This document shows, piece by piece, positions 1-9,685 of a DNA stretch of 64,000 nucleotides; positions within the stretch are counted from its first letter, which is position 1; every line of letters starts with the position of its first letter. The stretch comes from an uncultured Parabacteroides sp. (GTDB lineage: Bacteria; Bacteroidota; Bacteroidia; Bacteroidales; Tannerellaceae). The translations under genes were made by a program, and so were the position numbers. The stretch spans positions 62,001 to 126,000 of the forward strand of contig NZ_CABUOD010000007.1 of NCBI RefSeq assembly GCF_902493135.1, given 5' to 3'. Under the pieces are notes generated by a model. The model ran no database searches, was not told the DNA's origin, and worked only from the letters and a program-made list of their open reading frames with translations.

Positions 1-607
1 TGTGATCGTATACGGAAGGATCGCCCTGGCCGGAGAGGTTGAAGTAGGAGTGGTTGGTCAGGTTCAGTACGGTCGGTTTATCCGTTACTGCATGGTACAT
101 GATTACGACCTCATTGTCATCGGAAAGATGGTAGGTCACCGTCGTGTCCAGCTTTCCGGGGAAACCTTCCTCACCGTCGGCAGACGTATATTTCAACTCC
201 ACTGTCTGGCCGTCGATTTTGTTCAGATCCCAGACAACGGAATTGAAGCCTTTCAGACCCCCATGCAGACTGTTCGGCCCGTTGTTGATAGCCAGTTTAT
301 CGTACACGACACCATCCAATGTGAATTTTCCGCCTGCGATACGGTTGCCGTATCGTCCGCAGATCGCTCCGAAATAAGGTTCTTCGGATACCAGGTATTC
401 GTCTATGGAATTGTGTCCTGTCACTACATCGGTTAACTTCCCGGACCGATCCGGTACCATAAGCGATACAATTTTTGCACCGTAGTTGGTAATGGTAAGT
501 TCTGCTCCTTTGTTATTTGTAAGGATACACAGCATCGTCTCCTTGCCGTCTATTTGCTTGCTGAAATTAGCTACAGTTAAGCCAGACAGCGTGCTTTCGT
601 TCTTCAT
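1..607 (-). CDS. galM: Aldose 1-epimerase (galactose mutarotase), C-terminus outside window
   Basis: The minus strand reads open from an ATG at 607 to the window edge, about 202 residues. It contains the mutarotase signatures GRYGNRI, NGPNSLHGG followed by GFNSVVWD, and LTNHSYFNLSG. These supply the substrate-binding Arg and His residues of the GalM beta-sandwich. The enzyme interconverts alpha and beta anomers of aldoses such as galactose, feeding the Leloir pathway. No signal peptide is seen, so it is probably cytoplasmic. It is divergent from the GH51/GH97 glycosidases, which fits a sugar-use locus. The C-terminal part with the catalytic Glu lies beyond the window. Confidence 0.93.
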   Translation of the reverse strand, partial: MKNESTLSGLTVANFSKQIDGKETMLCILTNNKGAELTITNYGAKIVSLMVPDRSGKLTDVVTGHNSIDEYLVSEEPYFGAICGRYGNRIAGGKFTLDGVVYDKLAINNGPNSLHGGLKGFNSVVWDLNKIDGQTVELKYTSADGEEGFPGKLDTTVTYHLSDDNEVVIMYHAVTDKPTVLNLTNHSYFNLSGQGDPSVYDH

Positions 608-748
608 GTAAATATAGTTTCAAAATTGTGTGTAAAATTACTCTCTTCTTTGTATTCATGCACTACTTTAAAGATGTTTTATAGCATAAAACGGCTTTTT
701 ATACACTAAAATGAACGATTTGTCTCCCTTCTATCGAAATTATTAGTG

Positions 749-756
749 TATATTTG
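749..756 (+). promoter_or_regulatory. Promoter -7 element (TATATTTG)
   Basis: TATATTTG matches the Bacteroidetes TAnnTTTG -7 box and lies 41 bp before the GH51 start. A TTTG at 719-722 could be the -33 box, but its 26-bp spacing is longer than the usual 19-21. Confidence 0.55.
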
Positions 757-796
757 CAACTAAATAATCTTTATATTCACGGAAAAACACATACCT

Positions 797-2749
797 ATGA
801 CAAAAAGTATGAAAAAAGCCATTTCCCTATGTCTGTTTAGCATGGGCGCTCTCAGTTTAATGGCACAAAGTAATGAATTTAAGATAGATGTGCAGAAAAC
901 AGGTGCACCTATCCAGTCGACCATGTACGGGATCTTTTTTGAAGATATCAATTTCGGTGCCGATGGAGGCCTGTATGCCGAACTTATCAAGAACCGTTCT
1001 TTTGAGTTTGAAAACCCTTTCGTAGGTTGGACGCCCTTCGGAAATGTCAGTGTGCAGACCAAGAATCCCTGCTTCGACCGCAATCCCCATTATGTCCGCC
1101 TTTCGTATGAAAAGGAACTGACCGGAACTGGTCTTGACAATGAAGGCTTCAAAGGGATTGGTATCCGGGAAGGGGAGAAGTACGATTTCTCTTTATATGC
1201 CCGCAGTCAGTCCGGCATGCCGATCAAGTTGCGTATCAACCTGGTGAACAGTCAGAACGACCTGTACGAGCAAAAAGAGATCGAGGTGAGCGGCAAGGAA
1301 TGGAAGAAATACACGGTTGTCCTGACGCCGGGAGCGACGGAGGCCCGTTCCCGTCTGCGTATCACGATGGCGACGAAAGGAACTGTCGATCTCGAGCACA
1401 TTTCACTGTTTCCGCAAAAGACATTCAACAATCGTCCGAACGGTATGCGTGCCGACCTGGCACAGGCTTTGAAAGACCTGAAACCGGGTGTCTTCCGTTT
1501 TCCCGGCGGTTGCATCGTGGAAGGAACGAACAAGGCTACCCGTTACCAATGGAAAAACACGATCGGTCCGGTCGAGAACCGTCCGATCAACATCAATCGT
1601 TGGAACTATACGTTCTCGTATAAGAAGTTTCCGGATTATTATCAATCCTACGGTCTGGGCTTTTTCGAATATTTCCAGTTGAGCGAAGATATCGGGGCGG
1701 AACCGCTTCCCGTATTGAACTGCGGCCTTTCCTGCCAGTATGAGAACCAGGATCCGAACGAGAATTGTCCGGTTGACAAATTGCAACCTTATATAGACGA
1801 CGCCCTCGATCTGATTGAGTTCGCCAACGGTCCGGCAACCAGTAAATGGGGGAAAATACGCGTCGATATGGGACATCCGGCTCCTTTCAACCTGAAACTG
1901 ATCGCCATCGGTAATGAACAGTGGGGACCGCTTTATCCCGAACGTCTCGAACCGTTTGTCAAAGCGATTCGTGCCAAATATCCGGAGATAAAGATCATCG
2001 GCAGTTCCGGTCCGCAATCGGAAGGAGAAGATTTCGATTATCTCTGGCCGGAAATGAAGCGTCTGAAAGTAGATTTGGTGGACGAACATTTCTACCGGTC
2101 TCCCGAATGGTTCCTGAATGGAGCCAAACGCTATGACTCGTATGACCGCCAGGGACCGAAAGTGTTTGCCGGCGAATATGCCTGTCATCCTGCCAACCGC
2201 GAGAACAGTTTCCTGACCGCCTTGTGCGAAGCCGCCTTTATGACCGGTTTCGAACGGAATGCGGATGTGGTGCACTTATGCACGTATGCTCCGCTTTTCG
2301 CCCATGTAGACGCTTGGCAATGGCGCCCGGACCTGATCTGGTTCGACAACCTTTCGTTGGTAAAGACTCCTAACTATTATGTGCAGCAGTTGTATGGCCA
2401 TAATGCCGGTACTAACGTCATTCCGCTGACCATGCAGGGCGAACCGGTTACCGGACAGCAGGATTTGTATGCTACGGCGGCTGTCGACAAGCGTTCGGAC
2501 GAACTTATCATCAAAGTCGCCAATACCGGAATCCGTAACAAACGGATCAAGTTGAACTTGAACGGTCTTTCAGCCGGGAAACATAAAGGGACGCTTACGT
2601 TGCTCCATTCTTCCGACCTGGAAGCCAAAAATACGTTATGCAATCCTTCGGCGGTAGTCCCGGTCGTTTCCGATATCGAGATAGAGGCTCCGCAAGTGGA
2701 AGTGAATTTGAAACCGCTTAGTTTTTCCGTTTATCGTATCAAATTATGA
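797..2749 (+). CDS. Alpha-L-arabinofuranosidase, GH51 family
   Basis: The 650-residue protein begins with a signal peptide (hydrophobic segment ending SLMAQS), so it acts in the periplasm or at the surface. A carbohydrate-binding-like beta domain is followed by the (beta/alpha)8 catalytic domain and a C-terminal beta domain typical of GH51. The acid/base Glu is predicted at residue 374 (IGNEQWG) and the nucleophile Glu at about residue 460 (FAGEYACH). The family removes terminal arabinofuranose from arabinan or arabinoxylan by a retaining mechanism. ATG 797 is followed by a second ATG at 809 (MKKAIS), which would also give a normal signal peptide. The stop overlaps the GH97 start by 4 bp, so the two are translationally coupled. 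Confidence 0.93.
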   Translation: MTKSMKKAISLCLFSMGALSLMAQSNEFKIDVQKTGAPIQSTMYGIFFEDINFGADGGLYAELIKNRSFEFENPFVGWTPFGNVSVQTKNPCFDRNPHYVRLSYEKELTGTGLDNEGFKGIGIREGEKYDFSLYARSQSGMPIKLRINLVNSQNDLYEQKEIEVSGKEWKKYTVVLTPGATEARSRLRITMATKGTVDLEHISLFPQKTFNNRPNGMRADLAQALKDLKPGVFRFPGGCIVEGTNKATRYQWKNTIGPVENRPININRWNYTFSYKKFPDYYQSYGLGFFEYFQLSEDIGAEPLPVLNCGLSCQYENQDPNENCPVDKLQPYIDDALDLIEFANGPATSKWGKIRVDMGHPAPFNLKLIAIGNEQWGPLYPERLEPFVKAIRAKYPEIKIIGSSGPQSEGEDFDYLWPEMKRLKVDLVDEHFYRSPEWFLNGAKRYDSYDRQGPKVFAGEYACHPANRENSFLTALCEAAFMTGFERNADVVHLCTYAPLFAHVDAWQWRPDLIWFDNLSLVKTPNYYVQQLYGHNAGTNVIPLTMQGEPVTGQQDLYATAAVDKRSDELIIKVANTGIRNKRIKLNLNGLSAGKHKGTLTLLHSSDLEAKNTLCNPSAVVPVVSDIEIEAPQVEVNLKPLSFSVYRIKL

Positions 2750-4689
2750 AATCTTATTTAATAATATTGGCCCTGTCATTGACTGCTCCCGTGTTGCCGG
2801 CACAAGAACTGTCGGTGACAGGTCCGGATCAGCAGCTGAAAGTGCTCGTTTCATTGAAAGACGGGAAACCGGTCTATCGGGTCAGCTATAAGGATAAAAC
2901 GGTTTTGGAAGATTCTCCTTTGGGACTTGTTTCGAATGCCGGAGACTTTAGTCGGGACCTGACCTATGTGGAGCATAAGGAAGGCCGGATAGACAAATGT
3001 TATGTGCAGGATCGTATCAAGCAGTCGAATATCCGCTATCAGGCGAACGAACTGACCTGCACGTTCGTCAATCCGGATAAGCGGAAGATCGATGTCGTTT
3101 TTCGTGTCAGCAATCACGATATCGCTTTTCGCTATGTGATGCCGCGATATGGGGAAACCGGTAGTTGTGTGATCGAGAAAGAAGCTACCGGCTTCGATTT
3201 CCCTTCATATACGACCACCTTCCTGACACCGCAAAGCGATGCCATGATCGGTTGGAAGCGGACGAAACCGAGCTACGAAGAGGAATACAAGGCGGATGCT
3301 CCTATATATGAACGTTCGCAATACGGACATGGCTATACTTTCCCCTGCCTGTTCCGCATCGGAGATGACGGATGGGTGCTTGTCAGCGAGACGGGAGTCG
3401 ACAGCCATTATTGTGCTTCACACTTGAGCGATGCTACGGCGGAAGGTTTGTACACGCTTGCTTTTCCTATGCCGGAAGAAAATAATGGGAACGGGACGGT
3501 TGCTCCCGGCCTGGCTCTTCCCGGCTGCACTCCGTGGCGCACGCTTACCGTTGGCGAGACGCTGAAACCGATTGTCGAAACGACTGTTCCCTGGGATGTG
3601 GTGGAACCGCTCTACGAGACGGAGCACGACTATCGTTTCGGGCGGGGCACATGGAGCTGGATTCTCTGGCAGGATGGAAGCATCAATTATGACGATCAGG
3701 TGAAATATGTCGATCTGGCCGCTGCCATGGGCTATGAGTATATCCTGATCGATAACTGGTGGGATACGAACATCGGGCGCGACCGCATGAAATCGCTTGT
3801 CGGGTATGCGCATAGCAAGCAGGTGGATGTCTTTCTCTGGTATAGCTCCAGCGGTTATTGGAATGATATCGAACAAGGTCCGGTCAACCGCATGGATAAT
3901 CCTATCGTCCGTAAACGGGAAATGAAATGGCTCCGCAGCTTAGGAGTGAAAGGCATCAAAGTCGATTTCTTCGGCGGAGACAAGCAGGAGACGATGCGTC
4001 TGTATGAAGCGATCCTGAGCGACGCGGACGACAACGGCCTGATGGTGATCTTCCATGGTTGCACTCTTCCTCGCGGTTGGGAACGCATGTATCCGAATTA
4101 TGTCGGAAGCGAAGCCGTCTTAGCATCCGAGAATTTGATATTCAACCAGCATTTTGACGACAACGAGGCCTTTAACGCCTGCCTGCATCCGTTCATACGC
4201 AACACGGTCGGTTGCATGGAGTTTGGCGGTGTTCTGCTGAACAAGCGGCATAATCGGACGAACGATGGCGGTACGGTTCGCAAAACAACGGATATTTTCC
4301 AGTTGGCAACGGCTGTCCTGTTCCAAAACCCGATCCAGAACTTTGCCCTTACTCCGAATAACCTGACGGATGTTCCCGATTTTGAGATAGACTTCTTGAA
4401 GCAGGTTCCGACCACATGGGACGAGACCCTTTTCATCGACGGTTACCCCGGCAAGTATTGTGCCCTGGCCCGCCGGCACGGTGACAGATGGTATGTTGCC
4501 GGTGTCAATGCTGGCAAAGAACCTTTGAAGCTGAAAGTATCCCTTCCGATGATCGCCGGAAAGAAAGCCACTGTCTACGACGATGATAAGAAACGCAATC
4601 CCCGTATGTCGGAAACCGTTGTAAAAGCCGATGGGGAAATGCAGCTGGTTATCCAACCGGAAGGCGGCATTATTGTTGCAACCCGCTGA
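2746..4689 (+). CDS. Glycoside hydrolase family 97 protein (alpha-galactosidase or alpha-glucosidase)
   Basis: The 647-residue exported protein has a signal peptide ending in PVLPAQ. It then shows the GH97 N-terminal beta domain, a TIM barrel (from about the WSWILWQDGSINYDDQVKYV stretch) and a C-terminal beta domain. GH97 contains inverting alpha-glucosidases (SusB) and retaining alpha-galactosidases. The motif GIKVDFFGG puts Asp407 at the position I recall as the nucleophile of retaining members, which would favour alpha-galactosidase; this is inference from memory. The ATGA overlap with the GH51 gene indicates one operon for a plant glycan carrying arabinose and alpha-linked side groups. 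No SusC/SusD pair is visible in this window. Confidence 0.9.
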   Translation: MKSYLIILALSLTAPVLPAQELSVTGPDQQLKVLVSLKDGKPVYRVSYKDKTVLEDSPLGLVSNAGDFSRDLTYVEHKEGRIDKCYVQDRIKQSNIRYQANELTCTFVNPDKRKIDVVFRVSNHDIAFRYVMPRYGETGSCVIEKEATGFDFPSYTTTFLTPQSDAMIGWKRTKPSYEEEYKADAPIYERSQYGHGYTFPCLFRIGDDGWVLVSETGVDSHYCASHLSDATAEGLYTLAFPMPEENNGNGTVAPGLALPGCTPWRTLTVGETLKPIVETTVPWDVVEPLYETEHDYRFGRGTWSWILWQDGSINYDDQVKYVDLAAAMGYEYILIDNWWDTNIGRDRMKSLVGYAHSKQVDVFLWYSSSGYWNDIEQGPVNRMDNPIVRKREMKWLRSLGVKGIKVDFFGGDKQETMRLYEAILSDADDNGLMVIFHGCTLPRGWERMYPNYVGSEAVLASENLIFNQHFDDNEAFNACLHPFIRNTVGCMEFGGVLLNKRHNRTNDGGTVRKTTDIFQLATAVLFQNPIQNFALTPNNLTDVPDFEIDFLKQVPTTWDETLFIDGYPGKYCALARRHGDRWYVAGVNAGKEPLKLKVSLPMIAGKKATVYDDDKKRNPRMSETVVKADGEMQLVIQPEGGIIVATR

Positions 4690-4815
4690 GACCGGAATCC
4701 GGAGTTCTGCCTCTTTACTTTCAGGAACGGTTCTGAACCTGAAGATATGGAGCCGTCCAAAGCGCTGTCCAATGATCCGGTAAACAACTGATTCTGCTTA
4801 AATGTTATTTCCCTG

Positions 4816-7368
4816 ATGAGAAAATTTAAGCAAATATGTCAGTGTTACAGGAGCCTGCTTGTCTGCCTGCTATCCATCCTGCCGTTCTCCTTTTGTACAG
4901 GTGCGGGAGCGGTGGAGCAGGACACTGTGAGGCGTTCGATCTATCCGCAGGAGATGAAGGATAAAAGCGACCTGTATAATAAACTGTGGGGTGTACATTA
5001 CCGGGCGCTCTATTCGATTCCGGTCACAGCCGAGGCCGTTACGTTGCAAACGCTTCGGGGAGGTATGGAGATCATGGAGCAAGCGGCGGACTTCCACGCC
5101 CTGATCCTTTCCGACCGGCTGAATCGCCTGTATATGCTCAAACCGTTGGGAGGTTCGACCAGTTTCCTCGAATCCAAGTTCTTTCGCGAGATGTATAATA
5201 AGAAAGATTTCAAAGGAACTTATCTCGATGCGTTTATCGGGGATGCTTATACCATCATCAACCCATATACCTTTCTTGCGGCCGACCGGATGGCAAAAGC
5301 GGCAGGATTGAACTTCAACAATCCCCATATCTATTTCATGCAAGGCGAGGAGAAGGGAGACACGATTGCCGACGGAAGCCGCATCCGTAACCGGCTGGTC
5401 AGCCTACGGAATGTACCCGACACTGCCACCCGGAAGAACATCCTCTCAACCGTCGCCTTGCTCAACCAGATCCGGCAGGACAAATCCCGCCGGGTGAACC
5501 CGGAAGAGTATATCGCCGAGCGCCTCTATGACATGTTGATCGGGGACTGGAACAAAATCCCGGAAAACTGGAATTGGCAAGCGAACCATACGGCCGACAG
5601 CATTCTGTTCAGCCCGATCGTCCTCGATCGCAGCCATGCCTTTACCAAAGTCGACGGTATTCTTTTCAAACGCATGCTGAAGGTGCTGGGACTCGGTTTC
5701 ATCACCGACTACGGTAGCCATCCGAAGGATATCGGCAAGATAAACACGCTGGGCTATACGCTCGACATGGCGTTGGTAAGCGGTGCGGACGAATCGGTCT
5801 GGACGGCACAGGCCCTCGCCCTCCGGAAGAAGCTCTCCGACGCGGTCATCGATGAAGCCTTCCTTTCCCTCCCTCCGGAGATACGGGGAGCCGAGACGGA
5901 AGCCATCAAAAAGAAACTGATCATCCGCCGCGACAGCCTCCCGTATATGGCCCGCCGCTATTATAAGAAATTGCAGCGTACGCCTGTCCTGACCGGAACG
6001 GAAGGAGACGACCGGATCTTGCTCGAACGCTTCGGCCGCGACAGCCTGCTGGTCCGGATCTACCGAAAAGGAAGTCCTGTCCCCTCTTTCCAAAAGAAAT
6101 ATTCCGCCGGCAGCACAGAGGAGATCTGGCTGTATGGTCTGGACGGGAACGATGAGTATGAAGTCACAGGAAAGGCGCGGCGGGAGTTTCCCGTCTACCT
6201 TGTTTCCGGTCCGGGGAACAATACCTACAAGGCGGAGAAGGTCCGCAAGCTCCGCATTTACGCCTACGAGTCCGACCGGAAGCATCTGGAAGGGATTGCC
6301 GGTGTCCGTAAGATCATTTCAGATGATCCGGCCATCCACAATTACGACTACGAGAAAGTAAAATATAAGGAAGCGGACTTTACTCCCTGGGGTTTCTACG
6401 ATTCGGATGCCGGCTTCAGTTTGGGCGCATTCTTCACCTATACGATGTACGGATTCAAGCAATCCCCTTTTACATTCCGTCATCGTGTCGGATATAACTA
6501 CCTGCGCGGGTTCATGTACCAAGGGACTTTCCCATTTTATGACGGACGGAAAAGTTTCAATCTGGATGCCTTTATCGCTTCGCCCCGTAACTTCTTCAAC
6601 TTCTTTGGCTACGGCAATGATTCGGAAGGGTTTAAAGACAAGGGCAAGTCCTATAACCGCGTTACCCTCCGACAGTATTCGGTGGTTCCGTCTTTCCGTA
6701 TGGAAATGAAACAGGACAGGCAGCTGACATTGTCCGCTTCGTTCGAGATGTACAAAGCCAAGCATACCGAAGGCCGGTATATCGATGAAGTGTATCCGGG
6801 CAATCACCCTGTGTTCGGGATGAATCTCTTCGCCGGGGTAGAGGCCGCCTGGCAGGTCGGCATGGCCCCGGCCGCCTTTGTTCCGGAACTGGATATCGCA
6901 GCAACGATCGGTTGGAAAATGAACCTGAAGGAGGCCGGACGCAATTTCCCCTACTCGAAGTTAGATGTTTCCGCCACGTTCCGCTGTTCGGACCGCTTTT
7001 CGATCGAAACAGGTGTGGAGGCGAAGCTGTTGTACCGCAATGAATACGACTTCTACCAGGCTGCCGGCATCACTTTGCGGGGATTCAGGGATAACCGCTT
7101 CATCGGCAAGCAGTCTTTCTACCAGCATACCGACTTCCGCCTGGATATGGGGAAAATCAGGAATCCGTTCACGCCGCTCAAATACGGGCTGTTCGCCGGC
7201 TTCGATTACGGCCGTGTCTGGTTTCCGGGCGAACATTCCCGCAGATGGCATACCTCTTACGGCGGCGGCTTCTGGCTGACGATCATTAATAAGGTGACGA
7301 CACAATACTCCTGCTTCGGTTCCGAAGATGGTGCGCGATTTTTGTTCGCAATAGGGCTGGGTATTTGA
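4816..7368 (+). CDS. Large outer-membrane beta-barrel protein, BamA/surface-antigen-like C-terminus
   Basis: The 850-residue protein has an N-terminal hydrophobic export segment and a soluble region of about 530 residues. From about the FTPWGFYDSDAGFSLGAFFT stretch, the C-terminal third shows alternating aromatic/polar strands, and the chain ends FLFAIGLGI. This is the architecture of a 16-strand barrel of the surface-antigen (bacterial OM insertase-like) superfamily. The N-terminal part does not show POTRA repeats or a metallophosphatase motif that I can recognise, so the substrate is unknown. It follows the GH97 gene by 126 bp and may be a separate unit. It could be a passenger-barrel or transport protein; only the outer-membrane location is well supported. 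Confidence 0.75.
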   Translation: MRKFKQICQCYRSLLVCLLSILPFSFCTGAGAVEQDTVRRSIYPQEMKDKSDLYNKLWGVHYRALYSIPVTAEAVTLQTLRGGMEIMEQAADFHALILSDRLNRLYMLKPLGGSTSFLESKFFREMYNKKDFKGTYLDAFIGDAYTIINPYTFLAADRMAKAAGLNFNNPHIYFMQGEEKGDTIADGSRIRNRLVSLRNVPDTATRKNILSTVALLNQIRQDKSRRVNPEEYIAERLYDMLIGDWNKIPENWNWQANHTADSILFSPIVLDRSHAFTKVDGILFKRMLKVLGLGFITDYGSHPKDIGKINTLGYTLDMALVSGADESVWTAQALALRKKLSDAVIDEAFLSLPPEIRGAETEAIKKKLIIRRDSLPYMARRYYKKLQRTPVLTGTEGDDRILLERFGRDSLLVRIYRKGSPVPSFQKKYSAGSTEEIWLYGLDGNDEYEVTGKARREFPVYLVSGPGNNTYKAEKVRKLRIYAYESDRKHLEGIAGVRKIISDDPAIHNYDYEKVKYKEADFTPWGFYDSDAGFSLGAFFTYTMYGFKQSPFTFRHRVGYNYLRGFMYQGTFPFYDGRKSFNLDAFIASPRNFFNFFGYGNDSEGFKDKGKSYNRVTLRQYSVVPSFRMEMKQDRQLTLSASFEMYKAKHTEGRYIDEVYPGNHPVFGMNLFAGVEAAWQVGMAPAAFVPELDIAATIGWKMNLKEAGRNFPYSKLDVSATFRCSDRFSIETGVEAKLLYRNEYDFYQAAGITLRGFRDNRFIGKQSFYQHTDFRLDMGKIRNPFTPLKYGLFAGFDYGRVWFPGEHSRRWHTSYGGGFWLTIINKVTTQYSCFGSEDGARFLFAIGLGI

Positions 7369-7416
7369 TCCCGTTATGTAAATTTCAAATTTGACTCGCA
7401 ATTATCAATTAATTAT

Positions 7417-7424
7417 TACCTTTG
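7417..7424 (+). promoter_or_regulatory. Promoter -7 element (TACCTTTG) for potABCD
   Basis: TACCTTTG is an exact TAnnTTTG match 64 bp before potA. A TTTG at 7390-7393 is a possible -33 box with a 23-bp spacer. Confidence 0.6.
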
Positions 7425-7488
7425 TGCCGCTTTTTACATAGAAAAGTGGAAGTATGTTTAACTCTGTATTGGTAAAAGGGGATAGTCT

Positions 7489-8895
7489 ATGCAAAAATCT
7501 GACTGCATCATCGGTGTGGAACATGTGTCTAAATTCTTCGGAGACAAGGCCGTATTGAATGATGTGAATTTGTCTGTCCGCAAGGGCGAGTTTGTAACCA
7601 TTTTAGGGCCGTCCGGTTGCGGGAAGACGACGCTGTTGCGTCTGATCGCCGGATTCCAGACTGCTTCGGAAGGTATTATAACCATTGCGGGAAAGGAAAT
7701 CACGCAGACGCCTCCTCATAAACGTCCGGTCAATACCGTTTTCCAGAAATACGCCCTTTTCCCTCATCTAAATGTATTCAATAACATCGCTTTCGGCCTC
7801 AAGCTGAAAAAACTGCCGGCCGCCGTGATCGAAAAGAAGGTGAAGCAGGCCCTCAAGATGGTCGGGATGACCGACTACGAAGACCGGGATGTCGATTCCC
7901 TCTCCGGCGGGCAGCAGCAGCGTGTCGCGATTGCCCGTGCCATCGTGAACGAGCCGGAAGTGCTTCTGCTTGACGAGCCGCTGGCAGCCCTTGACCTCAA
8001 GATGCGCAAGGATATGCAGATGGAATTGAAGGAAATGCACAAGTCCCTCGGAATCACTTTTATCTATGTGACCCACGATCAAGAGGAAGCGCTCACCCTG
8101 AGCGACACGATCGTCGTGATGAGCGAAGGGAAGATCCAGCAGATCGGGACGCCCATCGACATCTACAACGAACCGATCAACTCGTTTGTCGCCGATTTCA
8201 TCGGCGAAAGCAACATCCTGAACGGGCTGATGATCCAAGATAAGTCGGTAGCCTTTGCCGGACACGAGTTCGAATGCGTGGACGAAGGTTTCGGCCGTCA
8301 GACGCCCGTGGATGTCGTGATCCGTCCGGAAGACATTTATATTTTCGAGCCGTCTGAAGCCGCCATGCTGACAGGGACGGTGACCTCCTCCATCTTCAAA
8401 GGCGTCCACTACGAAATGATGGTGCAGACACCGGAAGGCTACGAGTTCATGGTGCAGGACTATCATTGCTTCGATGCCGGCCAGGAAGTCGGCCTGCTGG
8501 TTAAGCCCTTCGATATCCACGTGATGAAGAAGGAACGCACCTGCAATACGTTCGAGGGAAGGATGGTCGACACGACGCATGTGGAATTCTTGGGTTGTAC
8601 GTTCGAATGCCGCGAGGTTTCCGGTATCGGACCGGAAACGGCCGTGCGGGTCGAAGTGGACTTTGACAGCGTCATCCTCGAAGACAACGAGGAAGACGGA
8701 CGCCTGACCGGTGAAGTCAAATTTATCCTCTATAAAGGCAACCATTATCATCTGACGGTGTTTACCGACTGGGACGAAGATATCTTTGTCGATACAAACG
8801 ATGTTTGGGACGACGGCGACCGGGTCGGAATCACGATCGCGCCCGAAAATATACGGATTGTTCAATCAACTAAAAAGGAAGGAAGTGATAAGTAA
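7489..8895 (+). CDS. potA: Spermidine/putrescine ABC transporter ATPase
   Basis: The 468-residue ATPase powers polyamine import with PotB, PotC and PotD. The Walker A motif is GPSGCGKTT, the signature LSGGQQQR and the Walker B LLLDEPLAALD, all in the first 235 residues. PotA proteins are usually about 370 residues. The extra length is a second C-terminal TOBE-like region: a segment around LTGTVTSSIFKGVHYE ending in a VKPFDIHV-like strand is followed by a similar one, LTGEVKFILYKGNHYH, ending APENIRIV. An AAAAGGGGA ribosome site lies 9 bp before the ATG. potB starts inside its last codons, so the four pot genes form one operon. Confidence 0.95.
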   Translation: MQKSDCIIGVEHVSKFFGDKAVLNDVNLSVRKGEFVTILGPSGCGKTTLLRLIAGFQTASEGIITIAGKEITQTPPHKRPVNTVFQKYALFPHLNVFNNIAFGLKLKKLPAAVIEKKVKQALKMVGMTDYEDRDVDSLSGGQQQRVAIARAIVNEPEVLLLDEPLAALDLKMRKDMQMELKEMHKSLGITFIYVTHDQEEALTLSDTIVVMSEGKIQQIGTPIDIYNEPINSFVADFIGESNILNGLMIQDKSVAFAGHEFECVDEGFGRQTPVDVVIRPEDIYIFEPSEAAMLTGTVTSSIFKGVHYEMMVQTPEGYEFMVQDYHCFDAGQEVGLLVKPFDIHVMKKERTCNTFEGRMVDTTHVEFLGCTFECREVSGIGPETAVRVEVDFDSVILEDNEEDGRLTGEVKFILYKGNHYHLTVFTDWDEDIFVDTNDVWDDGDRVGITIAPENIRIVQSTKKEGSDK

Positions 8896-9685
8896 GATTT
8901 CAGCTTTTTTTATGCGGCGCAGGAACTGGACGATCCCTTATGCCCTGTTTCTGGCTGTCTTTGTCGTAATGCCCTTGCTGCTGATCGTCTTCTATGCGTT
9001 TACTGATGCCGACGGCTCATTTACTTTTGCCAACTTCCGTAAGTTCATGATTCATCCCGAAGCGATGAATACCTTCGTCTATTCGATAGGAATTGCGGTT
9101 ATCACGACGCTCGCCTGTCTTATTCTCGGCTATCCGGCTGCATATATCCTGAGTCAGGAACGTTTTGGCACCTCCCGGACGATGGTCGTGCTTTTTATCC
9201 TGCCGATGTGGGTGAATATCCTGATCCGTACGTTGGCAACGGTGGCTCTGTTCGATTTCCTGAACCTGCCGTTGGGAGAGGGGGCGTTGGTGTTCGGTAT
9301 GGTGTATAACTTCCTTCCGTTCATGATCTATCCGATTTACAATACGTTGCAGAAGATGGACCGCAGCCTGATCGAGGCGGCCCAGGACTTGGGGGCCAAT
9401 CCTTTCCAGGTTTTTATGAAAACGATCCTGCCGCTTTCGATGCCCGGTGTGATGAGCGGAATCGTCATGGTTTTCATGCCGACGGTTTCGACGTTTGCCA
9501 TTGCCGAGTTGCTGACGATGAATAATATCAAGCTGTTCGGTACGACCGTGCAGGAAAATATCTATAACGGGATGTGGAACTATGGTGCGGCGCTTTCTCT
9601 GATCATGCTGCTGCTGATCGGCGTCACCATTCTCTTTACGAATGAAGAAGACAGTGCTTCGAACGAAGGGGGAGGTGTGATATGA
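8885..9685 (+). CDS. potB: Spermidine/putrescine ABC transporter permease PotB
   Basis: This inner-membrane permease has about six transmembrane segments. It carries the EAA loop (EAAQDLGANPFQVFMKTILP) that docks onto PotA. I chose GTG 8885 because it sits just after AAAAAGGAAGG, gives a 266-residue protein of normal length, and overlaps potA by 11 bp. The in-frame ATG at 8912 lacks a ribosome site, and longer starts would run deep into potA. The 3' end overlaps potC by 4 bp (ATGA). With PotC it forms the membrane channel. Confidence 0.93.
   Translation: MISKISAFFMRRRNWTIPYALFLAVFVVMPLLLIVFYAFTDADGSFTFANFRKFMIHPEAMNTFVYSIGIAVITTLACLILGYPAAYILSQERFGTSRTMVVLFILPMWVNILIRTLATVALFDFLNLPLGEGALVFGMVYNFLPFMIYPIYNTLQKMDRSLIEAAQDLGANPFQVFMKTILPLSMPGVMSGIVMVFMPTVSTFAIAELLTMNNIKLFGTTVQENIYNGMWNYGAALSLIMLLLIGVTILFTNEEDSASNEGGGVI

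Noticed and set aside
2..436. 144-residue plus-strand frame at the window start
   Set aside because: It is the shadow of the minus-strand mutarotase, whose motifs are unmistakable.
8786..8884. Longer N-terminus for PotB (ATG 8786)
   Set aside because: It would overlap potA by 110 bp and add residues before the first membrane helix; GTG 8885 has a ribosome site.
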